NCBI RefSeq assembly: GCF_014199435.1
Contig: NZ_JACIJP010000006.1
Coordinates: 62,001-126,000 of the forward strand
Origin: Sphingobium subterraneum
GTDB taxonomy: Bacteria; Pseudomonadota; Alphaproteobacteria; Sphingomonadales; Sphingomonadaceae
DNA: 64,000 bases
Direction: 5' to 3'
In this document: positions 18,872-26,856 of the stretch, one piece after another
Layout of the letters: every line of letters starts with the position of its first letter
Numbering within the stretch: the first letter of the stretch is position 1
The notes under the pieces: model-generated
The model's input: the letters and a program-made list of their open reading frames with translations, nothing else
Told to the model about the DNA's origin: nothing
Database searches by the model: none
Made by a program: the position numbers and the translations under genes

Positions 18872-20152
18872 TTAAACGAGTATCGCGGTGGGCCGCGTGT
18901 TCATGCGCGAGCCCATGAACACCAGCACGGCAGAAATGACCAGCGAAGGCGCCGTCAGATAGAGCAGCGCCAGCTGCAAGCCGTTCTCCGCGCCTTGATG
19001 TTCCGTGAGATAATCGCTGAGCGCGCCAACGGCCAGAGGGGCAAGGCCAAAGCCCAGAATATTGAAGACCAAAAAAATGGATGCCGTCACCATCGCATGG
19101 ACATTGGAGGGTGTAATCTGCTGCGAATAGCTTATCACTGGAGCGCCGCAGGCGGTAATCAGGCACGCCGCAATAGCGAAACAGCCAAGCAGTACGGGCA
19201 CGGACTGACTGAGGAAAGCAAGGGCAGCGAAGGGCGCGCTGAGCGCGAACAGGATGGCGGGGAGCCACAGGTTCCACCGCGCCTCACGCTGCGCCAGACG
19301 ATCCGCCAGAATACCAACGACAATGGTGAGGATGAGGCCACCAACACCGTTGATCGCGCCGATCGTCCCGCCCGCCTCTGTGCGCGTCATGCCATAGGAG
19401 CGGATCATGAGCGTGGGCAGCCAGGTCATCATCCCGGCCGAAGCGAACACGGCAAATCCGCTCCCCGCCACGTACCAGCGTACGGATCGGATGCTGATGA
19501 TCGTGCGCATGGTGGCGCGAAAGCCCAGTCTGACGTTCTGGACCCGCACGCCGCGCACCGGATCGCGTAACCACAGCAGCACCCCCACGCCAAGCAGTAG
19601 CGGCAGCGAACCGATGGCGAAAAAAGCCGTGCGCCAGCCAAAATCCGTCGCGATCCACCCACACACCCAAAGGCCTATGAACGAACCCACGAAAAAGCCG
19701 GATTCCGTGATTGATAATGCCGTCGTCCGCTGGGTGGGGGGGTAGAGATCCGCGATGATGGAGTGCGCTGCCGGGACGCAAGGCGACGCGCTGATGCCAA
19801 GGCCGCAGCGGGCAACGATGAGTTGCAGAAAATTCTGTGCCATACCGCACAACATCGTCATGCCGCCCATCGCCGTGAGGGCAAGGCCGATCATCCGGCT
19901 GCGGTTCGAACGATCCGACAGAAAGGCCATGGGAATGCCCGCGACAACGTAGAGGGCGACGAACGCAAAGCCGGACAACACTCCGAGCTGCGCATCGCTC
20001 AGCGCCAAGTCATGTTTTATGTCTTCCAACAGGATGACAATCGCCAACCGATCCACCGCATGGATAATGATGATGAGCGTGAGTGCCAGCAAAACGCCGT
20101 GCCTGCGGATCAGCCCCTGAACGACCGGGATCATACGGCGGTGCCGCGCCAT
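18872..20152 (-). CDS. MFS transporter
   Basis: This 426-residue, twelve-helix major facilitator sits in the inner membrane. It has the DRLAIVILLEDIKHDLALSD first-loop pattern common in MFS transporters of sphingomonad aromatic and terpenoid clusters, LSDRSNRSRMIG as the intracellular loop signature, and LAPLAVGALSD near the C-terminus. It lies between the RidA gene and the quinone oxidoreductase in the receptor-led operon. It probably moves across the inner membrane the compound that the receptor brings through the outer one. Confidence 0.9.
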   Translation of the reverse strand: MARHRRMIPVVQGLIRRHGVLLALTLIIIIHAVDRLAIVILLEDIKHDLALSDAQLGVLSGFAFVALYVVAGIPMAFLSDRSNRSRMIGLALTAMGGMTMLCGMAQNFLQLIVARCGLGISASPCVPAAHSIIADLYPPTQRTTALSITESGFFVGSFIGLWVCGWIATDFGWRTAFFAIGSLPLLLGVGVLLWLRDPVRGVRVQNVRLGFRATMRTIISIRSVRWYVAGSGFAVFASAGMMTWLPTLMIRSYGMTRTEAGGTIGAINGVGGLILTIVVGILADRLAQREARWNLWLPAILFALSAPFAALAFLSQSVPVLLGCFAIAACLITACGAPVISYSQQITPSNVHAMVTASIFLVFNILGFGLAPLAVGALSDYLTEHQGAENGLQLALLYLTAPSLVISAVLVFMGSRMNTRPTAILV

Positions 20153-20167
20153 GGCATACGGCGCTCC

Positions 20168-21343
20168 TTATGCACCCGTCGTGCCATCGAGCACCGCTAT
20201 TCCATCGACGGAAAGCAACGCCCCTTCCCGTACGGGCGGCAACCCTTCTATTCCCGAGGACGCAGGGCCGGGATCGCTCAGCCGCTCCATGCGCGCACGC
20301 AGATTGTCGAACCAGTTGTCCTTATCCCACGCGCCCACATAGTAGGTTTTGATCTTTGCCAGGTCCGCCATGCTCGCCCCGGCCTCATGGAGCGCATCTT
20401 CCAGCCGGGCCATCACGGTGCGGGCCTGATCAGCAATCTTGCCTCGATGCGCGATCGCTCCGGCCTCGTCGAGTGGAAACTGGCCACTCGCGAAAATCAC
20501 TTCTGCGCAACACAATGCCCGTGCGAAAGGCCAGTCAAGGCCGATCGTGCCCGGTTCGATCCGGCCATATCCGCGCTTCTGCTGCTCGCCGTTACGGTGG
20601 GCGATGACCTCAAGCTCGACCGAGGAGGTCCGCATTGCGTCCGCCGGCAACAGCGTCGCATGGAAGGCCGGTGGCGCATCGGCGAAGACGTGGGCCAGCT
20701 CTCGCTCTGTCCTGACGCACTCTTCCCGGCTTAGGTCTTCCGGGTAATACACATACAGGCGGCATATGTCCGGCAGGCCACAACCCAGTTCTGACAAAGT
20801 GGATTGCAGACCCGCGACAAGCCCGCCCACGCCGGCCGTCACCCGGTCGCTCGCGAAGACCCAATCACCGCGTCGAACAGCTTTTACCACGCCCGCAGCA
20901 TCATTTGCGACGGCGCGCGTGCCCTTTACGCCGATCGCATCAATCTCGACTTCGCTGCCGACGGTCGCGAAACTGGGCACCGGGGTCATGATCATCAGCA
21001 CATCACTACACTCGGGAAATTCGTCGAGAATCCGTTGCCGATAGGCCGCCTCATCGTCCACCGAACCCGCGAGATAGAAAATCTGAAGTTGTGCCAGCTC
21101 CGCGAGGCTGCAATCGGCCTTCGCGAAGACCTCGTAAACGCTGCGCATGCAGGTGACCGTCTGCGCCATAAGGTCATCGGGGTTGAGCACTTTCCCTCCA
21201 TCACCCATGTCCATCTGGCCATTGGTCAACAGCCAGTCGCCCGCGCGAACGGCACGGCTGATCTTGAAGCCTGCCAGCGCCTTTTTGACCATGGGCGAAA
21301 CGCTGATATGCAGCCGCCTTGTGCCGATTGTCGTGTCGTTCAT
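20168..21343 (-). CDS. Triple-domain RidA/YjgF-like protein
   Basis: This 391-residue protein appears to contain three RidA-like domains in a row (about 1-140, 141-255 and 256-391), each with the AGDWLLTNGQ/RGDWVFAS/CAEVIFASGQ strand and a SLAELAQL/GLPDICRL/SMADLAKI helix. RidA proteins are normally ~130 residues and form trimers that hydrolyse reactive enamines or imines. A triple fusion would pre-assemble that trimer in one chain. The arginine that binds the substrate carboxylate before the LP motif is not apparent in any of the three, so true deaminase activity is doubtful. ATG 21343 has GGAGAA upstream. It sits directly behind a TonB receptor gene. Confidence 0.8.
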   Translation of the reverse strand: MNDTTIGTRRLHISVSPMVKKALAGFKISRAVRAGDWLLTNGQMDMGDGGKVLNPDDLMAQTVTCMRSVYEVFAKADCSLAELAQLQIFYLAGSVDDEAAYRQRILDEFPECSDVLMIMTPVPSFATVGSEVEIDAIGVKGTRAVANDAAGVVKAVRRGDWVFASDRVTAGVGGLVAGLQSTLSELGCGLPDICRLYVYYPEDLSREECVRTERELAHVFADAPPAFHATLLPADAMRTSSVELEVIAHRNGEQQKRGYGRIEPGTIGLDWPFARALCCAEVIFASGQFPLDEAGAIAHRGKIADQARTVMARLEDALHEAGASMADLAKIKTYYVGAWDKDNWFDNLRARMERLSDPGPASSGIEGLPPVREGALLSVDGIAVLDGTTGA

Positions 21344-21418
21344 TTCATATTCTCCGACAATCCAGCCCGTGCGACCGCACACCCAGCCGCCCACAGAAGG
21401 ACAGCCGGCCGCGCGCCT

Positions 21419-23641
21419 TTAAAAATCCATGCCGACGCGTACGCCCCATGTCCGTGGTTTGCCCCACCAGATATAGCGCGTATCGAAGCCGCCGGGTGTA
21501 ACGACATAAGAGGCATAGGCGGTGTTCGTCGCATTCTCAACGAACGCCTGCACGCTGAAGCGATCACTTGGATTACGCCAGAACAGCCGGAAGTTCACTA
21601 TCCCATAGGCGTCCTGCGCATCGCGATCATTGTTGTCGAGCTGGAAATATTGATGGCCCGTATAGGTGAAATCCGTTTGCACAGCGAAACTACCGACAGA
21701 TGACGGCGCGAAATCGTAGCGCAGCAACCCGTTGATCTTGTAGTGCGGGGTCGCCGTCAATTGCTTGCCGTCCACCGGTGTTTCGATGGCCGCCGGGCCG
21801 GATCGGAAGGTCGTCGTTGCCGGTGCGCTAATCTTGGAATCGAGCAGTGACAAACCAAGCTGCGTCGTCAGCCGGTCCGTCACCTTACCTGTCAGCTCAA
21901 ACTCCGCTCCATACAGTTTCACATCCCCGAAGTTGAAAAGGCGCGACACCGGAAGGCCATTGACGAGCTGTGCAACGGTCGATTGTTTGTTCTCGACCTT
22001 GTTGCGGAAACCGGCGACGGAAAAGAGCAACCGCCCCCCATTCAGGCGCAATTTCGCGCCTGCTTCGAGCGAGAAGCTTGTTTCCGGATCGGTGGGTGCC
22101 GCTGCCGAGGCATCGCCGAACAGCAGCGTCGTGTTAAAATCGGGGGATTTATACCCGGTGGCAGCATTGGCATAGAGAAACAGGGCATCATCCGGCCGCC
22201 AGTTGACGCCCGCCCGCCATGTGAACTCATCAACCGACACTTTGTAATCAGCGCTGGGCGCGGTTGCAAAGACGAGGTCGAGTTTCTTGGTTTCCTTAGT
22301 ATAGCGCCCACCCAACTCGACACCGACCGTTTCGCCCAGCGGGAGATCGACATTGCCGAACAGCGCCCCGGCTTCCGTGCGCACGCGACCGGTTGTGTCG
22401 ATCGCGGTGCCGAAGAATTCGGGCACCGTGCTGGTCGCTGTCCGGCGGTCATTGTAATAGAAACCGCCGAGCACCCAGTTTAGAGCGCCCTCGTTGCCGC
22501 CGCGAAGTTGCACTTCCTGGCTGAACTGCCGCGCATCGAGCGTATAAATTGCCGCAGCATTGCCGAGGAAGCCGCCCACGGCGCTTCCGTCCGCGTCTTC
22601 CGAGAAAATGCGATCATAATCGAGATAGCCGGTGATCGCGACCAGCTCGATCGACGGCGAAAGCTTCCAGTTCAGCCGGGCACTATATTCCGCGAAATCG
22701 AGATGGTTCGGCATCCCGTCATATTCGCTGAAGATCTTTTTCGGACTGGGCTTGCCGAAATTGAAGCCGGTGCCGTTCACGCATTCATTGGCTAGAATGC
22801 GGCCGGTGCTGCACGGATCGCCCGTAACAGGATCGAGCGCACCCTGACTGCCGGAGGACGGCGCCACGCTGCGGTCTCGGGTAAAACCGGCCTTGAGCAC
22901 CATCGTGGCATCTGCGCCAAGGTCAAAGCCCAGTTGGGCGCGTCCGGACAGCACATCCCGCGCAGACCAGCGCTTGCCATCGGGAATGGCGACGTTGCGC
23001 TGGAAACCATCATCCTCATCATAATAAAAGGATACGCGGCCGCGGATGCCTTCGGCGAGAGGAATGTTGGCTGCGCCCTCGATCTGGCGTTGCCAGAAGG
23101 AACCGAGCTGCCCCTGCACATAGCCGCCGAATTCGGCGCCGGGCTTGTTGGTTGTGACCTGCACCAGTCCCGCGGTCGTGTTACGCCCAAAGAGCGTGCC
23201 TTGCGGACCGCGAAGAACCTCCACGCGCTGGACATCATAGAGCGGAACCCGCTGCAACGCGCCTGCACCATAGAATATATCGTCCACCGCAAAGCCGACT
23301 GGCGAATCGGATGTGTCGTTAAACACCTGCAGCCCATCGCCACGAATGCGGTAGCGCGGGATCAGCCCTGTATCGACATAGCTGAAGTTGGGAGTCTGCG
23401 TCGCCAGATCGTCTAGCGTGCCGATGCCCGCATTCTGCAATTGCTCGCCGCTGAAAGCCGTGGCCGAAACCGCCGTTCTGCTAAGAACCGTCTCCCGTCG
23501 CTGCGCGGTCACGACGATCTCGTCAGGTCGCTCTTCCGCTGCATTGGCATTATCGGTCGGTACGGACTGGGCGTACGATGGTGAAACAATCGCAACAGCC
23601 GACGTCATAACGGAAATCAGGAGCCTATTTCGCCAATGCAT
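21419..23641 (-). CDS. TonB-dependent outer-membrane receptor
   Basis: This is a 740-residue TonB-dependent receptor. It has a signal peptide (MHWRNRLLISVMTS... to SYAQ), EIVVTAQRR near the N-terminus, a plug domain (QTPNFSYVD, VEVLRGPQGTLFGRNTTAG), and a 22-strand-type barrel ending in GVRVGMDF. Receptors of this sphingomonad type take up diverse organic substrates as well as iron complexes; the catabolic operon behind it favours an organic one. I start at ATG 23641, with AAGGGG upstream; the frame continues to 23815 but without a signal-like sequence. It leads the RidA-MFS-oxidoreductase operon and is divergent from the GntR regulator. Confidence 0.93.
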   Translation of the reverse strand: MHWRNRLLISVMTSAVAIVSPSYAQSVPTDNANAAEERPDEIVVTAQRRETVLSRTAVSATAFSGEQLQNAGIGTLDDLATQTPNFSYVDTGLIPRYRIRGDGLQVFNDTSDSPVGFAVDDIFYGAGALQRVPLYDVQRVEVLRGPQGTLFGRNTTAGLVQVTTNKPGAEFGGYVQGQLGSFWQRQIEGAANIPLAEGIRGRVSFYYDEDDGFQRNVAIPDGKRWSARDVLSGRAQLGFDLGADATMVLKAGFTRDRSVAPSSGSQGALDPVTGDPCSTGRILANECVNGTGFNFGKPSPKKIFSEYDGMPNHLDFAEYSARLNWKLSPSIELVAITGYLDYDRIFSEDADGSAVGGFLGNAAAIYTLDARQFSQEVQLRGGNEGALNWVLGGFYYNDRRTATSTVPEFFGTAIDTTGRVRTEAGALFGNVDLPLGETVGVELGGRYTKETKKLDLVFATAPSADYKVSVDEFTWRAGVNWRPDDALFLYANAATGYKSPDFNTTLLFGDASAAAPTDPETSFSLEAGAKLRLNGGRLLFSVAGFRNKVENKQSTVAQLVNGLPVSRLFNFGDVKLYGAEFELTGKVTDRLTTQLGLSLLDSKISAPATTTFRSGPAAIETPVDGKQLTATPHYKINGLLRYDFAPSSVGSFAVQTDFTYTGHQYFQLDNNDRDAQDAYGIVNFRLFWRNPSDRFSVQAFVENATNTAYASYVVTPGGFDTRYIWWGKPRTWGVRVGMDF

Positions 23642-23672
23642 GTTCACAACCCCTTTTGTTCGCCTTATGACA

Positions 23673-23738
23673 TTTTTATTCTGCATTGTTTGGATGTCAA
23701 TGACCATTTTTGACATTTCACAACAGAAGCAGGATAAG
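23673..23738. promoter_or_regulatory. Back-to-back promoters for the receptor operon and GntR gene
   Basis: ATGTCAA (23694-23700) and TTGACAT (23710-23716) form an inverted repeat that places a consensus -35 TTGACA on each strand. Rightward, TTGACA is followed after 17 bases by GATAAG (23733-23738). Leftward, TTGACA is followed after 16 bases by TAAAAA (23678-23673). A regulator binding between them would control both directions. Confidence 0.5.
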
Positions 23739-23866
23739 TGCGGTGCCGATGAACGCAGGGGAACGGCTTTGACGCGGACCGGGCAACCTTCTATTCTGGC
23801 CCCGAACGAAGCCAACGAACCTGTCCTTTCGGCGGTTCGGTTTCACCCCAACGTTAAGGGAGCGAA

Positions 23867-24595
23867 ATGCACAAAGTCAGAGTCGCCCATCCGGAAGAAG
23901 AGAGATCAGATCTCGGTGAGCAGGCGTATCGACTTCTGTACGGCGAGATCATTCGGTGTCGGATATTGCCGGGACAGGACATTACCGAGGCGCAGATGTG
24001 CGACACTTACGGGCTTAGTCGTAGCCCGGTGCGCCGCGCGCTGGCGCTACTCGCTCACGATGGGCTGATAATGCCTATCCCCCGGCTCGGATTTCATATT
24101 TCCGATATCAGCCTCGTGTCCATACGGCAGACATTTGAAATGCGCGCTTCCCTGGAAGGCGTCGCTGCCCGCGCCTGTATGGGGCGGGTCGATGTCGCGG
24201 CGCTGCGGAACCTTAATCAGCGCTATGTAACGGGCGCCAATGCGGGCGAACATGGTATGATGGCCGTGCACAACCAGATGCACCACATCATCTATGCTGC
24301 GAGCAACAATCCCATCATGGAAAAGGTCCTGAACCAGCTTCTCGATCAGTCCAACCGCATCGCCTATTTCGTTGCCAAGGTTGGCGGCAAGGGAAACTCC
24401 GGAAGCGATGTGACAATGGACGATCACGAGGCGCTGTTCGAAGCGCTGGACACCGGGGATGTGGAAGCGGCAGCGGCCCTTTCGCAAGAGCATGTGCGCG
24501 ACAGCGAAAAGCGCGTTATCGACGCCCTGCTGTCCTCCCGCCACTTCAGCGACCTGCCGATCCGCATTAGCCGGGATGCGCCCTCCGATAGCTGA
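23867..24595 (+). CDS. GntR-family (FadR/FCD) transcriptional regulator
   Basis: This 242-residue repressor-type regulator has a winged helix-turn-helix (residues ~15-80: LYGEIIRCRILPGQDITEAQMCD is partly cited here as positions, then SRSPVRRALALL) and an all-helical FCD ligand domain (~90-225) with the His-rich HNQMHHIIYAAS segment. FCD regulators usually respond to carboxylic acids from the pathway they control. AAGGGAGCG precedes ATG 23867. It is divergent from the receptor-RidA-MFS-oxidoreductase operon and is the likely regulator of it. Confidence 0.9.
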   Translation: MHKVRVAHPEEERSDLGEQAYRLLYGEIIRCRILPGQDITEAQMCDTYGLSRSPVRRALALLAHDGLIMPIPRLGFHISDISLVSIRQTFEMRASLEGVAARACMGRVDVAALRNLNQRYVTGANAGEHGMMAVHNQMHHIIYAASNNPIMEKVLNQLLDQSNRIAYFVAKVGGKGNSGSDVTMDDHEALFEALDTGDVEAAAALSQEHVRDSEKRVIDALLSSRHFSDLPIRISRDAPSDS

Positions 24596-24624
24596 TCGCC
24601 AGACACGCCACGAGGCATCAGGAT

Positions 24625-25239
24625 CTACATCACCGCACGCGCGCCCTTTTCGGCCAGCTTGAGCCGCACCAGTTCATAGACGGAGAGCGTTAGGATACCG
24701 CACCAGAGCATGAGCGACCAGTTGCGGACCATCACTGCAAACGTGGTCCAGAGAGTGAAGCCCACGGCAAAAGTGATCACGGTCAGCCACGAGAGATCCT
24801 TCGTCTGCCGGGTTCTGCGCGTCACCAGCACCTGCGGGATAAATGTCGTTGCTGCGATGATACCCCACAGGAAGGCGACCTGTTCGTGATAGCGTGTCGT
24901 CAATATGTCGGCCGCGAGCCCCGGCGCAAGAAGAGTCGTCCCGGCAATTGCGGCGATGACCGCAGCCCCGGTTGCCAGCGCGGCTCGAGGGGAGACGAGA
25001 TGGAGCATCACGGACTGGATGATAAGCGACAGGATCATGATCGCCAGGGTCAGCCCAAGAGAATATTGCACGCCGATCAGGATAGCGAGGCAATTGCCCA
25101 TGACGAGCGCTACACAGGTGAGAACCGACAGCCCCGCAACCGAGCGGGTTCGCAAGATGTGGAGCACCTGAAGCCCCGGCGCGATCGTACACAGGATGGA
25201 TGCCACCAGAGAGACAGCCTGAGCGAAATTCATCAACAT
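24625..25239 (-). CDS. SWEET-like two-repeat PQ-loop membrane transporter
   Basis: This 204-residue membrane protein has about seven hydrophobic segments and two PQ-loop-like repeats, at APGLQVLHILRTRSVAGLS (residues ~20-38) and IPQVLVTRRTRQTKDLSW (~133-150). SemiSWEET sugar transporters in bacteria usually have one three-helix repeat and ~90 residues; two repeats in one chain is the SWEET arrangement. It is the last gene of a receptor-amidase-transporter operon, 25 bp after the amidase, so its cargo may be an amidase product rather than a sugar. Family call fair, substrate unknown. Confidence 0.72.
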   Translation of the reverse strand: MLMNFAQAVSLVASILCTIAPGLQVLHILRTRSVAGLSVLTCVALVMGNCLAILIGVQYSLGLTLAIMILSLIIQSVMLHLVSPRAALATGAAVIAAIAGTTLLAPGLAADILTTRYHEQVAFLWGIIAATTFIPQVLVTRRTRQTKDLSWLTVITFAVGFTLWTTFAVMVRNWSLMLWCGILTLSVYELVRLKLAEKGARAVM

Positions 25240-25264
25240 TCTCCCGGTCCTGTTATCAGGCCAC

Positions 25265-26797
25265 TCAGCGGCGGTTGGTGTTCGGTTGCAGATCGAGGTT
25301 CAGGTGCTTTTCGAGTGCTCGCGCCGCGCGGTAGAGGGTCGGCTCGTCATAATGCTTGCCGATCATCATCAACCCGATCGGCAAGCCATCGCCGAAGCCG
25401 ACCGGCATGCTGAGCGCTGGATGGCCGGTGGCATCGAAAATGGCTGTGTTGGGATGGGTGCCAAACGCGCGATCCAGGACCAGCTCGATGGAAGCGTCCT
25501 CGGGCGGCAACGTCGGTGCCTTGTTGGGGATCGTTGGCATGACAAGGATGTCATACTGCTCCAGCGCCGCGTTGTAGGCCGCTCTTGCCTTGCGCTGGAG
25601 GTTCTGCGCCTTGGCGTAATAGCGCCCCTTGTACCGCGCATTGACATGCTCGGCCATCAGCAGCACCGCCTTCACATTGGCAGGCATCTCGGTCACCAGA
25701 TCGTCCCACCGGGCGGTCTGCTCCAGAAAGTCCACGGCGTAGAAGCCGCGCGGCATTGATCCGAAGCCATGGGCTTCAAAGACGGTACGCAGCGCTCCCT
25801 CAGCGGTGATCGGCATCCACACGATCGCGTTGTTGGTATGCATCGGGATGGACACCTCTTCAACAACGGCACCGAGCGCGCGCATCTCGTCCGCGGCGGC
25901 GCGCACGCAGACATCGACATCCGCCTCAGATGTCGACTGCCCGAAGCCTTCGCCCACGATTCCCACACGCAGCCCCGCAACACCGGCATCGATGTTTGCC
26001 AGATAATCCCTCACCTCGGGCGCATATTGGCGCGGATCTAGGCCATCCGCGCCCGCAATCACGCTAAGCAGCAAGGCGTTGTCCGTGACGGTCGCCGTCA
26101 TCGGCCCGGCATGGTCGAGAGTAGGATCGACTGGGGCAATCCCGGTATAGGGAACCAGACCGTGCGTAGGTTTGAGTCCCACAATTCCCGAAAAGCTCGC
26201 AGGGATGCGAATGGAGCCGCCCTGATCGCCGCCGATCGCCATATCGACATCGCCCGCCGCGACCAGGACCGCGCAGCCGGAGGAGGACCCCCCCGCCATA
26301 TGCGCGGGGTTGTGCGGGTTGCGGACAGGCCCCCAGGCGCAGGTATGGCTTCCGCCCGATCCGCTGATAAATTCGCAATGAGCCTTGCCGACGATCGTGC
26401 CCCCCGCGTCGAGAATACGGGTAACCACCGTCGCATCACTCCGGGGGATATAGCCTTCAAGGACTTTGGTGCCGTTGAGCAGAGGAACCCCGGCCAGCGC
26501 GATGTTATCCTTGAGCACGATGGTCCGGCCCGAAAGCGGTCCGCTGGGCGCGCCCTTGACCTCGGCCTTCGTGGCCCAGCCGTTGTAGATATTGTCCTCC
26601 GGCGCCGGACGATACCACGTACCACGGGGATAGGAAGGCGCGAGGATTTCGTCCTCGATCTCGTCGAGCGCCCGATACACGTCGAGGCTGCCATCCATCA
26701 GGACCCGGTATATTTCCAGATCCGCATCGCTAAGATGGAGGCGGAGCACCGCCGCATGTTCCCTCATGTCATCGAGCGTGGGTGGGGGAAGCGTCAT
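25265..26797 (-). CDS. Amidase signature family hydrolase
   Basis: This 510-residue amidase hydrolyses a carboxamide to acid plus ammonia or amine. The Ser-cisSer-Lys triad is visible as K96 (TIVLKDN), S171 (AGGSSSG) and S195 (DQGGSIRIPA), and the 75- and 24-residue spacings match the family. It has no signal peptide, so it is cytoplasmic. I start at ATG 26797, which has GGAGACC upstream; the frame continues upstream over the receptor's end. It lies between a TonB receptor (59 bp, with a hairpin) and the SWEET-like gene in one operon. This is the clearest sign that the imported compound contains an amide. Confidence 0.92.
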   Translation of the reverse strand: MTLPPPTLDDMREHAAVLRLHLSDADLEIYRVLMDGSLDVYRALDEIEDEILAPSYPRGTWYRPAPEDNIYNGWATKAEVKGAPSGPLSGRTIVLKDNIALAGVPLLNGTKVLEGYIPRSDATVVTRILDAGGTIVGKAHCEFISGSGGSHTCAWGPVRNPHNPAHMAGGSSSGCAVLVAAGDVDMAIGGDQGGSIRIPASFSGIVGLKPTHGLVPYTGIAPVDPTLDHAGPMTATVTDNALLLSVIAGADGLDPRQYAPEVRDYLANIDAGVAGLRVGIVGEGFGQSTSEADVDVCVRAAADEMRALGAVVEEVSIPMHTNNAIVWMPITAEGALRTVFEAHGFGSMPRGFYAVDFLEQTARWDDLVTEMPANVKAVLLMAEHVNARYKGRYYAKAQNLQRKARAAYNAALEQYDILVMPTIPNKAPTLPPEDASIELVLDRAFGTHPNTAIFDATGHPALSMPVGFGDGLPIGLMMIGKHYDEPTLYRAARALEKHLNLDLQPNTNRR

Positions 26798-26825
26798 GGA
26801 GGTCTCCGCAATAAGGGAAAATGGG

Positions 26826-26848
26826 GCACCGGCCGGTCGAGCCGGTGC
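26826..26848 (-). terminator. Hairpin between receptor and amidase genes
   Basis: GCACCGGC and GCCGGTGC form a perfect 8-bp stem with a 7-base loop in the 59-bp gap between the receptor stop and the amidase start. On the transcribed strand it is followed by CCCATTTTCCC, so it could partly terminate transcription and keep amidase expression below that of the receptor. Confidence 0.5.
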
Positions 26849-26856
26849 TATCGATG

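Noticed and set aside
18005-19570. Long open frame on the plus strand (521 codons)
   Set aside because: It is antisense to the quinone oxidoreductase and MFS genes, rich in Arg, His and Gln, and has no domain pattern; it is a by-product of high GC codon usage.
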